The position numbers were made by a program, and so were the translations under genes. From Flavobacterium luminosum (GTDB lineage Bacteria > Bacteroidota > Bacteroidia > Flavobacteriales > Flavobacteriaceae), in the NCBI RefSeq assembly GCF_023635005.1, contig NZ_JAMLJM010000009.1:38507-102506 (forward strand): a stretch of 64,000 nt of DNA, written 5' to 3'. A model generated the notes under the pieces. It worked only from the letters and a program-made list of their open reading frames with translations, did not search any database and was not told where the DNA came from. Positions 45,121 to 53,652 of this stretch are shown here, in pieces. Position 1 is the first letter of the stretch. Every line of letters begins with the position of its first letter.

Positions 45121-45807
45121 ATGGAAACTGAGTTAAATAATAAGATAGATTTTGAAAAAATGTGCAGTTCGGAGCTACTGGATTATATTTCCTTTAAGTC
45201 AGAATATCCAAATGAAGCGGAACAGGCATTTTATGAATTTTGCCGTCGATTTGAAAAAAATGTAATTCAAAAGGCTGAAGTATATTCTTCAAAATTTGGC
45301 TATAGTGAGGTTATAGCTTTAGAAATAGCACATTGTGCTTTTGCCCGAGTTTGGAAATACCCAAGCTTTAATTTAGAAAAAGCAAAAAGCAAAGATGTAA
45401 ATAAAGCAATATTATTGTGGTTGTATCCAATAATGTACACACAACTAGTAAAATATGGTGAACAAAATACTTGTGCAGATCCAACAATTGATGAAGATTT
45501 ATCAATTATTACTGATTTAGATGGACTTGTAGATAAAAAATCAGCTAGTGAAAATAAAGAAGATAGAAAAAATTTAAAAATTAAGTTAGGAATTTTAGAT
45601 AGTGCCTTTATTGGTCTGAGCGAAAAACATAAAATAATTTACCTAACTTATAAAGCATATGAAGTGCCAGGTAAAAATATTCCAAGAACTATAAGTAAAA
45701 AATTGCAGGACACACTTGAACTTACACAAGGAACAATAAGATTGTATAAAAGAGATGCTAATCTTCATGTAGAAAATTATATAAAGCAAAGAAATGGCAG
45801 AAAATAA
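45121..45807 (+). CDS. Sigma-70-like protein of a regulator/peptidase operon
   Basis: 228 aa. The layout suggests an ECF-like sigma factor: a region-2-like helical part (EAEQAFYEFCRRFEKNVIQKAEVYSSKFGYSEVIALEIAHCAF) and a region-4-like HTH (GLSEKHKIIYLTYKAYEVPGKNIPRTISKKLQDTLELTQGTIRLYKRDA). It overlaps the next gene by 14 bases. Its partner ImmA/IrrE peptidase gene is third in the operon, which suggests stress- or phage-triggered control. It could also be a non-sigma regulator of similar fold. Confidence 0.65.
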   Translation: METELNNKIDFEKMCSSELLDYISFKSEYPNEAEQAFYEFCRRFEKNVIQKAEVYSSKFGYSEVIALEIAHCAFARVWKYPSFNLEKAKSKDVNKAILLWLYPIMYTQLVKYGEQNTCADPTIDEDLSIITDLDGLVDKKSASENKEDRKNLKIKLGILDSAFIGLSEKHKIIYLTYKAYEVPGKNIPRTISKKLQDTLELTQGTIRLYKRDANLHVENYIKQRNGRK

Positions 45808-46132
45808 TAAACATATCTTCGATTTAGAAATTTTAGATCATTATCTATGCTCAACAGGCTTTATATGCCCTACTAATGAGCTTCAGCTAGATTTATTTGA
45901 AAAACTATATGACGGTTTTGATTATAAATTAAAAGATGCGACAATTGATGTTTCTGCCATTATTAATAATCAATTAAGTAAAAAGTCTGTTATTCGGATT
46001 TTCAATGAAGATAATTTAGATGAAATAAAAGAATTAAAAATGGCTGCAAGAAAAGGAACTCAAGGCCTATCACAGGATATTATTGATAAAATGTATGGAA
46101 AACATCGAAAAAAATCAGATGATACCAAATAA
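45794..46132 (+). CDS. Small acidic protein between sigma-like and ImmA genes
   Basis: 112 aa with no recognised domain; acidic and helical, without Cys pairs or membrane segments. It overlaps the previous gene by 14 bases and the next by up to 50, so all three are translationally coupled. A natural guess is a small inhibitor of the sigma-like protein and target of the peptidase, but there is no direct sign of this in the sequence. Confidence 0.55.
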   Translation: MAENNKHIFDLEILDHYLCSTGFICPTNELQLDLFEKLYDGFDYKLKDATIDVSAIINNQLSKKSVIRIFNEDNLDEIKELKMAARKGTQGLSQDIIDKMYGKHRKKSDDTK

Positions 46133-46910
46133 CCCACTCTTAACCATTAAACATTTAGCCGAATCAATAGCTTTAGAATTTCCTGACACAATTACTCCCT
46201 TATATCTTATCCTCGAAGAAGAAGAATTAGATTTATTTTTTGATTCATATGGTGATGGTTTTGATGGAATGACAATTTATGATGACTCTAAGTTTTTCAT
46301 ACATATAAATACTTCCAGAGGTAACAAGCCCAATACAGCAAGAGCTCGCTTTACTATAGCACATGAGCTTGGTCATTATTTCATCAACCATCATAGAATT
46401 GGATTAAAAAAAGGGTTATTATCACCTCACCCATCAAAAAACTATGAAGATACTCATTTTAGAATTGAAAGAGAAGCCGATTATTTTGCTTCTTGCTTAT
46501 TAATGCCGGAAGAAAGGTTTAAAAAACACATTCAAAGAAAAAAATTTGATTATTCAATTATTAAATCTTTGTCAGAACATTTTCAAACGAGTATTACGGC
46601 TACAGCAATTCGATTTGCCGATATTGGAAACCATCCTCTTATGATAGTCTTTGCAGAGAATGGAAAAATTAAATGGCGGTGGAATAGCGAAGATTTTCCA
46701 TTTAAATATTTATTATATAGTGATAAAATTCCCGAGAATTCTGTAATGGGAGAATATTTTTATCAAAGCAAACAGCCAACCGGAACTGAAGATATTTGGC
46801 CTATGGACTGGTTTAATTATGTCAAAGATGATGATGAATATAGAAGGTTTAAAGAACATTGCATTCCTCATAAAAATTTAGCATTGAGTATTATTTGGGA
46901 AGCTAAATAA
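46083..46910 (+). CDS. ImmA/IrrE-family metallo-endopeptidase
   Basis: 275 aa. Zinc motif HELGHYF (H94, E95, H98) in the context ARFTIAHELGHYFINHH, with the third ligand likely in IEREADYFASCLLMP, the standard ImmA/IrrE arrangement. Such enzymes cleave repressors to switch on stress or mobile-element genes. The start at 46083 overlaps the upstream ORF by 50 bases; internal Met13 (46119) would give a 14-base overlap like the preceding junction and may be the true start. Confidence 0.87.
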   Translation: MIKCMENIEKNQMIPNNPLLTIKHLAESIALEFPDTITPLYLILEEEELDLFFDSYGDGFDGMTIYDDSKFFIHINTSRGNKPNTARARFTIAHELGHYFINHHRIGLKKGLLSPHPSKNYEDTHFRIEREADYFASCLLMPEERFKKHIQRKKFDYSIIKSLSEHFQTSITATAIRFADIGNHPLMIVFAENGKIKWRWNSEDFPFKYLLYSDKIPENSVMGEYFYQSKQPTGTEDIWPMDWFNYVKDDDEYRRFKEHCIPHKNLALSIIWEAK

Positions 46911-47020
46911 TGAATTCTTATTTTTGAGGATATTACAATTATTTGCGACAAAATATTTAATTTTATCATTTATTAAATATCTTCGTAACATTATAAGCCA
47001 AAACTAATTATTTACCCGCC

Positions 47021-47359
47021 ATGAGAAAAAAGCTGCTCTACACTGCTACCCTATTCTTTACACCAGTTTTACAAAAGCTAGATACCATTAATCCTTTATT
47101 AGGAATTAAACTGGATTTTCAGTTTTTCATAATTTGCTTATCAATACTACTACTCATTCGCATTATAGCCATAATCTATTTTTGTTTAGCTATTATAAAT
47201 TGGATTAATACAGGATTTCAGTTAAGTAAATTTCCTCCCGTTATTATTAGTGCTATTGCGATTTTAGGCTTAAACTATTCCATAAAAGTAATTAAAAACA
47301 ACTGGACCAAAAAAACTCAAAAGAGGATTCAGAGCATACCAAATGCATTATTGAGGTAA
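47021..47359 (+). CDS. Small membrane protein, unknown function
   Basis: 112 aa with three hydrophobic segments (about 5-22, 32-62, 72-90) and a basic C-terminal tail (KNNWTKKTQKRIQ). No family is recognised. It lies alone, 110 bases after the peptidase and about 165 bases before the AbiE pair, in the same direction. Confidence 0.5.
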   Translation: MRKKLLYTATLFFTPVLQKLDTINPLLGIKLDFQFFIICLSILLLIRIIAIIYFCLAIINWINTGFQLSKFPPVIISAIAILGLNYSIKVIKNNWTKKTQKRIQSIPNALLR

Positions 47360-47511
47360 ACTTTTACTTAAATACATCCCTATCCTTTAAACAGTATTTA
47401 ATTAAGTCATTTTTGTTAGTAATAGATACTGGGCACAACTTTTGCTGTCTATAAAAAAATTCGTTTTGCATGAATTTTCAATAAAGTTATTTACAAATAG
47501 TAATTATTTAC

Positions 47512-47519
47512 TAACTTTG
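47512..47519 (+). promoter_or_regulatory. Candidate -7 box for the AbiE operon
   Basis: TAACTTTG at 47512-47519 fits TAnnTTTG and ends only 5 bases before the AbiEi start codon, which would give a nearly leaderless transcript. No -33 TTG is clear. Confidence 0.35.
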
Positions 47520-47524
47520 TACTT

Positions 47525-48100
47525 ATGAATAAGTTACAGGAACTAAAGAAACATTTAAAACAGGGAAAAGTATACCGGAGGGCTGATTTATCCAAGTGGT
47601 CTAAATCAGTTGACCGCCATTTGGAGGAACTTTTGAAAGATGGGACTTTGCAGAAGCTTTCGCAAGGGCTTTACTTTTATCCTGAATCTACCGCCTTTGG
47701 GCAAGCACCACCTGAAGAGGAAGTATTGGTGCGCTCTTTTCTGAAAGACAGTCGTTTTTTAGTTACCTCCTTAAACGCATATAATGCCCTGGGTGTAGGA
47801 ACCACACAGCTCTATAACCAAAAAACGGTTTACAACCACAAACGCCATGGTGATTTTACTTTGGGTGGAAAAACATTTTCTTTTAGGGTAAAGCCTCATT
47901 TTCCACGTAAGGCTACACCGGAATTTCTATTGGTAGATTTACTTAATAATCTTGACCTGCTTGCGGAAGATCCTACTGAAGTGCTTGCAAAAGTGCGTTC
48001 ACGAGCCACAACCATGGATACCAAAAAGCTAAAAAAATCGCTCGTGGATTATGGCAATGCCAAAACAAAAAAACTGCTGGAACCAGTTATAGCTGCCTAA
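47525..48100 (+). CDS. abiEi: AbiEi-type antitoxin (DUF6088)
   Basis: 191 aa. N-terminal winged helix with YRRADLSKWSKSVDRHLEELLKDGTLQKLSQGLYFYPE, then the DUF6088 body (VRSFLKDSRFLVTSLNAYNALG and FRVKPHFPRK). It would repress its own promoter and neutralise the partner toxin. It is 1 base ahead of the toxin gene. Confidence 0.87.
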   Translation: MNKLQELKKHLKQGKVYRRADLSKWSKSVDRHLEELLKDGTLQKLSQGLYFYPESTAFGQAPPEEEVLVRSFLKDSRFLVTSLNAYNALGVGTTQLYNQKTVYNHKRHGDFTLGGKTFSFRVKPHFPRKATPEFLLVDLLNNLDLLAEDPTEVLAKVRSRATTMDTKKLKKSLVDYGNAKTKKLLEPVIAA

Positions 48101-48101
48101 T

Positions 48102-49052
48102 ATGTCTGATTACTTGCACAACCATAAAGATTTTGCCGCACTCCTACGCATTGTTGGCAATGAAATGAATATTGAACCTGGTCTTATAGAAAAAGATTAC
48201 TGGATAATGCATGTGCTGTATGGACTCAAGCAACAGGGTTATCAATTTGAATTAAAGGGAGGAACTTCTCTTTCTAAAGGGTACGGAATTATACACCGGT
48301 TTTCGGAAGACATTGACATTCATATTAAGCCTCCTGTTGAAATGAATATAAATGAAAACCCGAAAAATAACAAACCAAACAATATTGAAGCGCGGAAAAA
48401 TTTTTATGACTGGCTTTCACAAAGTATAAAAATTGACAGTGTTATTTCAGTTGAAAGAGACACTTATTTTGATGACATTCCTAACTATCGCAGTGGCGGT
48501 ATACGATTGCATTATGAAACCATGACGGATCAAATTGCTGGATTGAAAGAAGGTATTCTTCTGGAAGCGGGATTTGACAGAGTTACCCCAAACAATAGTA
48601 TTACAATATCTTCATGGGCTTATGAAAAAGCAGTTACGAGTAATGTTAATATTATTGACAACAGGGCAATAGATATTGCCTGCTACCACCCCGGCTATAC
48701 TTTTGTGGAGAAATTGCAGACCGTAGCGACTAAATTCAGACAGGAACAAGAAACCGGCGAAGAACGTCAAAATCTTATGCGACAATATTATGATATTTTC
48801 AGTTTACTTGGAAATATTCAGGTTCAGGAATTTATTGGGTCTAATGAATATCTTGAGCATAAAAAGGCAAGATTTCCAAAGCCTGATTTTGACATCCCTA
48901 TTGTCGAAAACGAGGCATTCTTACTGACTGATAAAGAACTTAGAAATCGTTTTAGAGAGCGATATGAAAAAACTGCTGCACTTTATTATAATGGGCAACC
49001 GGATTTTGAAGAAATGCTTGCTGTGATTGGACAATGGGTTGAAAAGTTATAA
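48102..49052 (+). CDS. abiEii: AbiEii-type nucleotidyltransferase toxin
   Basis: 316 aa. The DNA-polymerase-beta-like nucleotidyltransferase motif is GGTSLSKGYGIIHRFSEDIDI (about 53-73, catalytic D70 and D72), followed by the AbiEii body, EKDYWIMHVLYG at the start and KLQTVATKFRQEQE later. Family members block growth by transferring nucleotides to tRNA, as a type IV toxin-antitoxin system protecting from phage. The family function is known; activity here is inferred. Confidence 0.9.
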   Translation: MSDYLHNHKDFAALLRIVGNEMNIEPGLIEKDYWIMHVLYGLKQQGYQFELKGGTSLSKGYGIIHRFSEDIDIHIKPPVEMNINENPKNNKPNNIEARKNFYDWLSQSIKIDSVISVERDTYFDDIPNYRSGGIRLHYETMTDQIAGLKEGILLEAGFDRVTPNNSITISSWAYEKAVTSNVNIIDNRAIDIACYHPGYTFVEKLQTVATKFRQEQETGEERQNLMRQYYDIFSLLGNIQVQEFIGSNEYLEHKKARFPKPDFDIPIVENEAFLLTDKELRNRFRERYEKTAALYYNGQPDFEEMLAVIGQWVEKL

Positions 49053-49400
49053 CTACACATTATGAAGCATTATAATTTTTATTAGTATGAGATTCATTCT
49101 ATGCTAACTTTTACCTTTCTTTTTATCGCCGCTTTTTTGCGGTGATTTAATTGATTTTTCGCCGCACTGTGAGCACTAAACTTGTAAAAAAAAGAAATTC
49201 AGGCATCAAAATAGTATCAAAATTCTTTCTAAACATGTTCAAATTTTGGCCTGATTTGCAGCATTTTATTTGGTCAAATTCCCAATTATATCTATCTTAG
49301 CACTATAAGATTTGAAGCTATTTGCAGTACAGATGCAAAATCGAGACCCTTGTTTTTTTGGTTACTTGTAACCCTTATAAATAAACGGATTAGTTAGGAT
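49053..49400. other. Gene-free stretch before the tRNA fragment
   Basis: About 350 bases with no ORF that can be supported. It holds one hairpin, ATCGCCGC/GCGGTGAT at 49125-49132 and 49139-49146 with a T6 loop, and otherwise A+T-rich sequence. It probably contains the inner end of the integrated element, where an integrase binding region would be expected, but no integrase gene is present. Confidence 0.45.
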
Positions 49401-49421
49401 GTTCGAATCCTGCTCTCCCCA
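49401..49421 (+). other. tRNA 3'-end fragment, probable attachment site
   Basis: GTTCGAATCC followed by TGCTCTCCCCA matches a tRNA T-loop (TTCGAAT), 3' half of the T-stem (CCTGC) and the 3' acceptor strand (TCTCCCC plus A). The 5' T-stem half and the rest of the tRNA are not present upstream. A typical explanation is an integrated element whose attR carries only the tRNA 3' end while the intact tRNA is rebuilt at the other end. The isoacceptor is not identified. Confidence 0.65.
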
Positions 49422-49430
49422 CAAAAATAA

Positions 49431-49459
49431 AACCAGTAAATTCTATTTACTGGTTTTTT
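49431..49459 (+). terminator. Terminator behind the tRNA fragment
   Basis: Perfect 10-bp stem AACCAGTAAA/TTTACTGGTT (49431-49440, 49446-49455), loop TTCTA, T-run 49454-49459. It is probably the former terminator of the tRNA gene; it also stands at the end of the convergent TetR gene. Confidence 0.85.
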
Positions 49460-49537
49460 GTTTTTATACTATTTAGAATTTTAGAAATAATAAAGTTTCC
49501 TAATTAGATTATTTAGGTAAAACGTAGATTTAAACAA

Positions 49538-50077
49538 TTAGGGTAGTAAACCATACTTTTGTTTTACCAAACAAGTTATAGCATCTATATGCACCATTTC
49601 AAACTCATTTGAAGCAATATATTTCCAAAGCGCGTCAATAATTACTAATACAATTTCGGCTTCTAATTCTGGATTTGGGTAACCTAATTCGGAAAAGGCT
49701 TTTGCTAGCATTTCATTACTAGATGTCATGAAATGTTGATGGTGCATCATGGCAAGAGCATTAAGAGGAGTAATTTTATACTGCATCTGCCAAAAATCCT
49801 TGTTATTTAGTACGAGAACTTTCGGCAAATCCAGTAAATTAGAAATATAATTTTGAGGCGAATCATATTCTACATGTTTTGCTACTAGCTTGGTTGCCTC
49901 TCGATAGCCACATTTCAAAATTTCTTCAATGAGTTTGTCTTTACTTTTAAAATGCTTAAAAATTAAAGCTTCAGACACATTAGCTTCCACTGCAATTGTT
50001 CTAGTAGAAGCTGCCTTGGTCCCTAGTTCTGTAAAGACTTTAAGGGCGGCATTTAATATGTCTTGTTTTTTACTCAT
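49538..50077 (-). CDS. TetR/AcrR-family repressor
   Basis: 179 aa. N-terminal TetR HTH: ILNAALKVFTELGTKAASTRTIAVEANVSEALIFKHFKSKDKLIEEILK. The C-terminal ligand domain is helical and variable. It lies 25 bases downstream of the broken thiolase in the same direction, so a link to fatty-acid degradation is plausible. The ligand is unknown. Confidence 0.88.
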   Translation of the reverse strand: MSKKQDILNAALKVFTELGTKAASTRTIAVEANVSEALIFKHFKSKDKLIEEILKCGYREATKLVAKHVEYDSPQNYISNLLDLPKVLVLNNKDFWQMQYKITPLNALAMMHHQHFMTSSNEMLAKAFSELGYPNPELEAEIVLVIIDALWKYIASNEFEMVHIDAITCLVKQKYGLLP

Positions 50078-50102
50078 TTTTATTGAGACGTATTTATTTA
50101 GA

Positions 50103-51059
50103 TTACACTCGCTCTAAAATCACAGCGTAGCCTTGCCCTACTCCTACGCACATGGTAGCTAATGCATATTTACCGTTCTTTTTATGTAACTCTAAAGCAG
50201 CCGTGTAGATAATTCTAGTACCCGACATACCTAGAGGGTGTCCTAAAGCAATGGCACCTCCGTTTGGATTAATTCTAGGGTCATCATCTTGCAAACCTAA
50301 TGCACGAGTACAAGCCAAAGCTTGAGCAGCAAATGCCTCATTAAATTCCATTACATCAATATCATCTAGAGTCAACCCCGCTTTTTTCAGCGCTTTTTGA
50401 GTCGCTGTAACAGGTCCAATTCCCATGATTCTTGGTTCTACACCTGTTACTGCCGAAGCTACAATTCTAGCCAAAGGTTTTAAACCGTATTGCGCTACCG
50501 CTTCTCCCGAGGCCACATAAATTGCCGCTGCTCCATCGTTTAACCCTGATGCATTTCCGGCAGTTACTGTTCCATCCTTTTTAAAAGCTGGTTTTAAATT
50601 ACCTAACGATTCCAAAGTCGAATTTCCTCTGATAAATTCATCCTTTGAAAAAACTAACGGTTCGCCCTTTCTTTGAGGAATGGCAACCGGAACTATTTCT
50701 TCGCTCAATCTTCCATTTTCGGTAGCTGCAGCTGCTTTTAATTGAGAAGCCAAAGCGAATTTATCCTGGTCTTCTCGAGAAATACCATACATTTCTACTA
50801 GATTTTCTGCGGTAATTCCCATGGGATCCGTTCCGTACGTGGACTGCATTTTAGGATTAACAAAACGCCATCCAAAAGAAGAATCTTCCACTTTTGAACC
50901 AGTCCAGTTTAATTGGCTTATGGGTGTAGGATAAATTATTTTACAGCTTTTATCTAAAGTTTCAATTCTGCTTTCAAGATAATTACATAATAAGTCATTA
51001 GACATTATTATTGCCACTTTATAGTCATGCGAACTGCAAAGTCTATTATCATAGTTCAT
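50103..51059 (-). pseudogene. Thiolase (acetyl-CoA acyltransferase), N-terminus lost
   Basis: 318 aa. From residue 54 on (DNA about 50903 down) this is a normal beta-ketothiolase C-terminal two thirds: SFGWRFVNPKMQ, NEAFAAQALAC, NPNGGAIALGHPLGMSGTR and CVGVGQGYAVILERV. The first 130 residues of a thiolase, including the nucleophilic Cys near position 90, are missing. They are replaced by about 52 unrelated residues (DYKVAIIMSNDLLCNYLESR...) that look like the C-terminus of a STAS-like protein. This fits a deletion fusing two genes. The protein cannot be a working thiolase. Confidence 0.8.
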
Positions 51060-51198
51060 TAAATAACAATCATCTAATGAAACGTAATTATCGTTATTTC
51101 TTAAAAATTATTCATTGTCTTTGAATGAAGCTCTTGAACGATAGTATTGATAAAAATCTTTATTGTTTTTTGAATATTGATAAATCTTATATAATACT

Positions 51199-51240
51199 GG
51201 CGGTTTCAAGACCTTAATGCAACAAGGTCTTGAAACCGCC
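51199..51240. repeat. Perfect 17-bp inverted repeat
   Basis: GGCGGTTTCAAGACCTT at 51199-51215 and its exact reverse complement at 51224-51240, with an 8-base loop. It is more GC-rich than its surroundings and lies between the patatin gene and the broken thiolase, both minus-strand. No T-run follows, so it is either an unusual terminator or a palindromic repeat unit. Confidence 0.75.
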
Positions 51241-51317
51241 TTCTTCAAAATATTAGCTATGGAAGATTCTATAAATCATAGCGTTAAATCTTAACTATCT
51301 ATTTAAAAAGTGAGAGA

Positions 51318-52100
51318 CTACAGACTGTTTATTCTTTCAAAAGATTCTTTAGCGGCCTCGTAACCAATGTTGAAAATCATCTCCATTTTTTGTTTATTGG
51401 TTTCAAAAGTGCCAAAATTGACTAATTCTTCCGGTTCAATAATCCAATCGCAATTATTGAATTTTTGTAGATTAGAATTTGCCGACAACAAATCGAAGGC
51501 TCTGGCTGTCACGGCACGAATTGAAGATAAATCGCTAGCATCAATTTTTTGAATTGGACTTACATAAACTCCAATTAAAAATTCGGAACGGCCTTGTAAA
51601 ATATCTGTGGGAAAATGGTTTAAAATCCCACCATCACTATATAAATTGCCGTTGATTACATGCGGAGACAATATGCCGGGAAAAGAAGAAGAAGCCAACA
51701 CAGCATCGATTACTTTGGTTTTATGACCAAAAACTTTTAGTTTTCCTTTTACCAAATCGGTTGCGGTAATGTGTGTTTCTATTTTTAAATCGCCAATGGT
51801 TTTGTCTCCAAAAACATCTTTAAAATAAGATTCGAAAGCCGTCGTGTCTATCAATCCAGCTTTTTTAAAGGTAAAATGTTTCCAATTGAAAAAATAAATC
51901 GATTGGAACCACTCTAAAATTTCATCAGGCGACTTTCCTTCTGCATACAAAGCTCCTACAATTGCTCCGGCACTAGTTCCAGCAATCTGTGAAGGTTTTA
52001 AGTTTTGCTCTTCTAAAAATTTCAAAACACCCGCATGTGCCAATCCTTTGGTACCACCTCCAGAAAGAACTAAACCAATAGAGTTTCGATTGATATTCAT
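51318..52100 (-). CDS. Patatin-like phospholipase
   Basis: 260 aa, RssA/patatin family. The oxyanion loop is LSGGGTKGLAHAG (12-24), the nucleophile GTSAG (S43) and the dyad Asp in YSDGG (D156). It would hydrolyse acyl esters of membrane lipids. It has no signal peptide. It is a normal-length, intact gene of the core chromosome section. Confidence 0.92.
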   Translation of the reverse strand: MNINRNSIGLVLSGGGTKGLAHAGVLKFLEEQNLKPSQIAGTSAGAIVGALYAEGKSPDEILEWFQSIYFFNWKHFTFKKAGLIDTTAFESYFKDVFGDKTIGDLKIETHITATDLVKGKLKVFGHKTKVIDAVLASSSFPGILSPHVINGNLYSDGGILNHFPTDILQGRSEFLIGVYVSPIQKIDASDLSSIRAVTARAFDLLSANSNLQKFNNCDWIIEPEELVNFGTFETNKQKMEMIFNIGYEAAKESFERINSL

Positions 52101-52184
52101 TGATGAATTTTATGCTTTAAACAAATGTAAGGGTTTATCCTCAAAAAGAACATAAAAAAAAACCTCGCTTTTGCGAGGCTTTGA

Positions 52185-52877
52185 TTATTCTACAGCAAAG
52201 ATAATTGTGACGTTAGCTGTGATTTCTATTTCTCCAATGGCCAAAGTCTCTTTCGGACTATTATCACTTAGAGCCTCTGCTCGCATTGCTTTAAAAACCG
52301 GTTGTGGATAATAGGTGTTTGAATTGTCGGTAATCAATAATACTTTACCAACTTTTTGACCTAAAGCTTCGGTATAATCTATTGCTTTTTGTTTTGCCAC
52401 ACCCGCAGCTTTTTTACGAGCTTCTGTTTCGTATTGTGCTAGTTTAGACGATTTAAACTCTACACCATTAATATTAGTAATACCTGTATCAGTCAATCCC
52501 ATCATAAATTCGTCATACTTTTTCAAATCTTTCAACGTCACAGTCAAAGTTTGATTGGCAACATAATTGTATTTCTTTTTTACATAATCGTAAGACTTGT
52601 GCAAACTTACTTGCGCTGTTTGAAAATCCGATTGTGGGATGTTATTTTTTTTGATGTACTTAATGACTTTATCAATAGTTTCATCATTCAATTTTTTAAC
52701 TGTAGCGGCGTCTTTTCCTGAATTTTCCACACCAATTGTAATAGTTGCAATGTCCGGAGTTACTTTAATTTTTCCTTCACCAGACACATTAATCTGAGGA
52801 ATTGCATTTTCTTTTGAAATTTGTGCCTGAGTCATCACTGTAAAAAAGGTAGCTAAAATTACTATTAGATTTTTCAT
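52185..52877 (-). CDS. SIMPL-domain periplasmic protein
   Basis: 230 aa with signal peptide (1-18, ending MTQAQ). The SIMPL (DUF541) pattern is INVSGEGKIKVTPDIATITIGVE and KKYDEFMMGLTDTGITNINGVEF. Family members are periplasmic or outer-membrane proteins of poorly known function, linked to oxidative stress in some species. It is a monocistronic-looking gene, 41 bases downstream of the rhomboid gene. Confidence 0.9.
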   Translation of the reverse strand: MKNLIVILATFFTVMTQAQISKENAIPQINVSGEGKIKVTPDIATITIGVENSGKDAATVKKLNDETIDKVIKYIKKNNIPQSDFQTAQVSLHKSYDYVKKKYNYVANQTLTVTLKDLKKYDEFMMGLTDTGITNINGVEFKSSKLAQYETEARKKAAGVAKQKAIDYTEALGQKVGKVLLITDNSNTYYPQPVFKAMRAEALSDNSPKETLAIGEIEITANVTIIFAVE

Positions 52878-52917
52878 AATATTTCGTTTTCTAGTTGTTT
52901 TTCAAAAGTTGTGCCAA

Positions 52918-53559
52918 TTATAATTTCCCTGTTTTCTCCAGAACAAATAAAATAACAATAGGAATCGCTAAAAGCAGCACCATGAATAAATTATCCGTTA
53001 CTAAAGAAGGTACTTTCATTAGAGTTATCGCATAACCTCCTATGGCCCCTCCAAAATGCGCCGTATGTCCTATGTTATCATTTTTAGCTTTCATCCCGTA
53101 AATAGAATACAACAGATAACCAATACCAAAAAGATAAGCCGGTATAGGAATAGGTATAAAAAACAAATACAAACTCATATCCGGATTCAGTAAAATAGCC
53201 GCATATAATACTCCCGTTACCGCTCCAGAAGCACCAACAGCTCGGTATCCATAATCATTTTGATGAAAATATAATGTCAATAAGTTACCACTGATTAGAC
53301 TCCCTAGGTAAATTAACACAAAAGAGAAACTTCCCATGTATCCGATGACTACGGGAGCAAACATGAATAAGGTAAACATATTAAAAAACAAATGAGCAAC
53401 ATCGGCATGCAAAAAAGCAGAAGTAAACATACGGAATTGTTCTCCGGCGCGGATGCTTCCAATGTGAAATTCATTTTTTCTAAAAAAGTATAGATCGTTA
53501 AAGGCTTTAAAACTTACTAAGACATTAGCTACAATAATCGCTATTAAAAAAGGATTCAT
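52918..53559 (-). CDS. Rhomboid-family intramembrane serine protease
   Basis: 213 aa with six hydrophobic segments. The catalytic Ser is in GASGAVTG (S111) and the His in GHTAHFGGAIGG (H168), plus HADVAHLFFNMF with the conserved His/Asn. It would cleave single-pass membrane proteins inside the bilayer. It is divergent from the acyltransferase gene. Confidence 0.92.
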   Translation of the reverse strand: MNPFLIAIIVANVLVSFKAFNDLYFFRKNEFHIGSIRAGEQFRMFTSAFLHADVAHLFFNMFTLFMFAPVVIGYMGSFSFVLIYLGSLISGNLLTLYFHQNDYGYRAVGASGAVTGVLYAAILLNPDMSLYLFFIPIPIPAYLFGIGYLLYSIYGMKAKNDNIGHTAHFGGAIGGYAITLMKVPSLVTDNLFMVLLLAIPIVILFVLEKTGKL

Positions 53560-53652
53560 AGATTAAATTTTATGTAAAGATACCAAAAGCATTTGAAACA
53601 AGATAACGGTCAAAACCAGAATAAAACTTATATTTGTCCCAAAAATCAACTT

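Noticed and set aside
49234..49299. Short frame MFKFWPDLQHF in the gap before the tRNA fragment
   Set aside because: It has only 21 codons, with no ribosome-binding site and no family.
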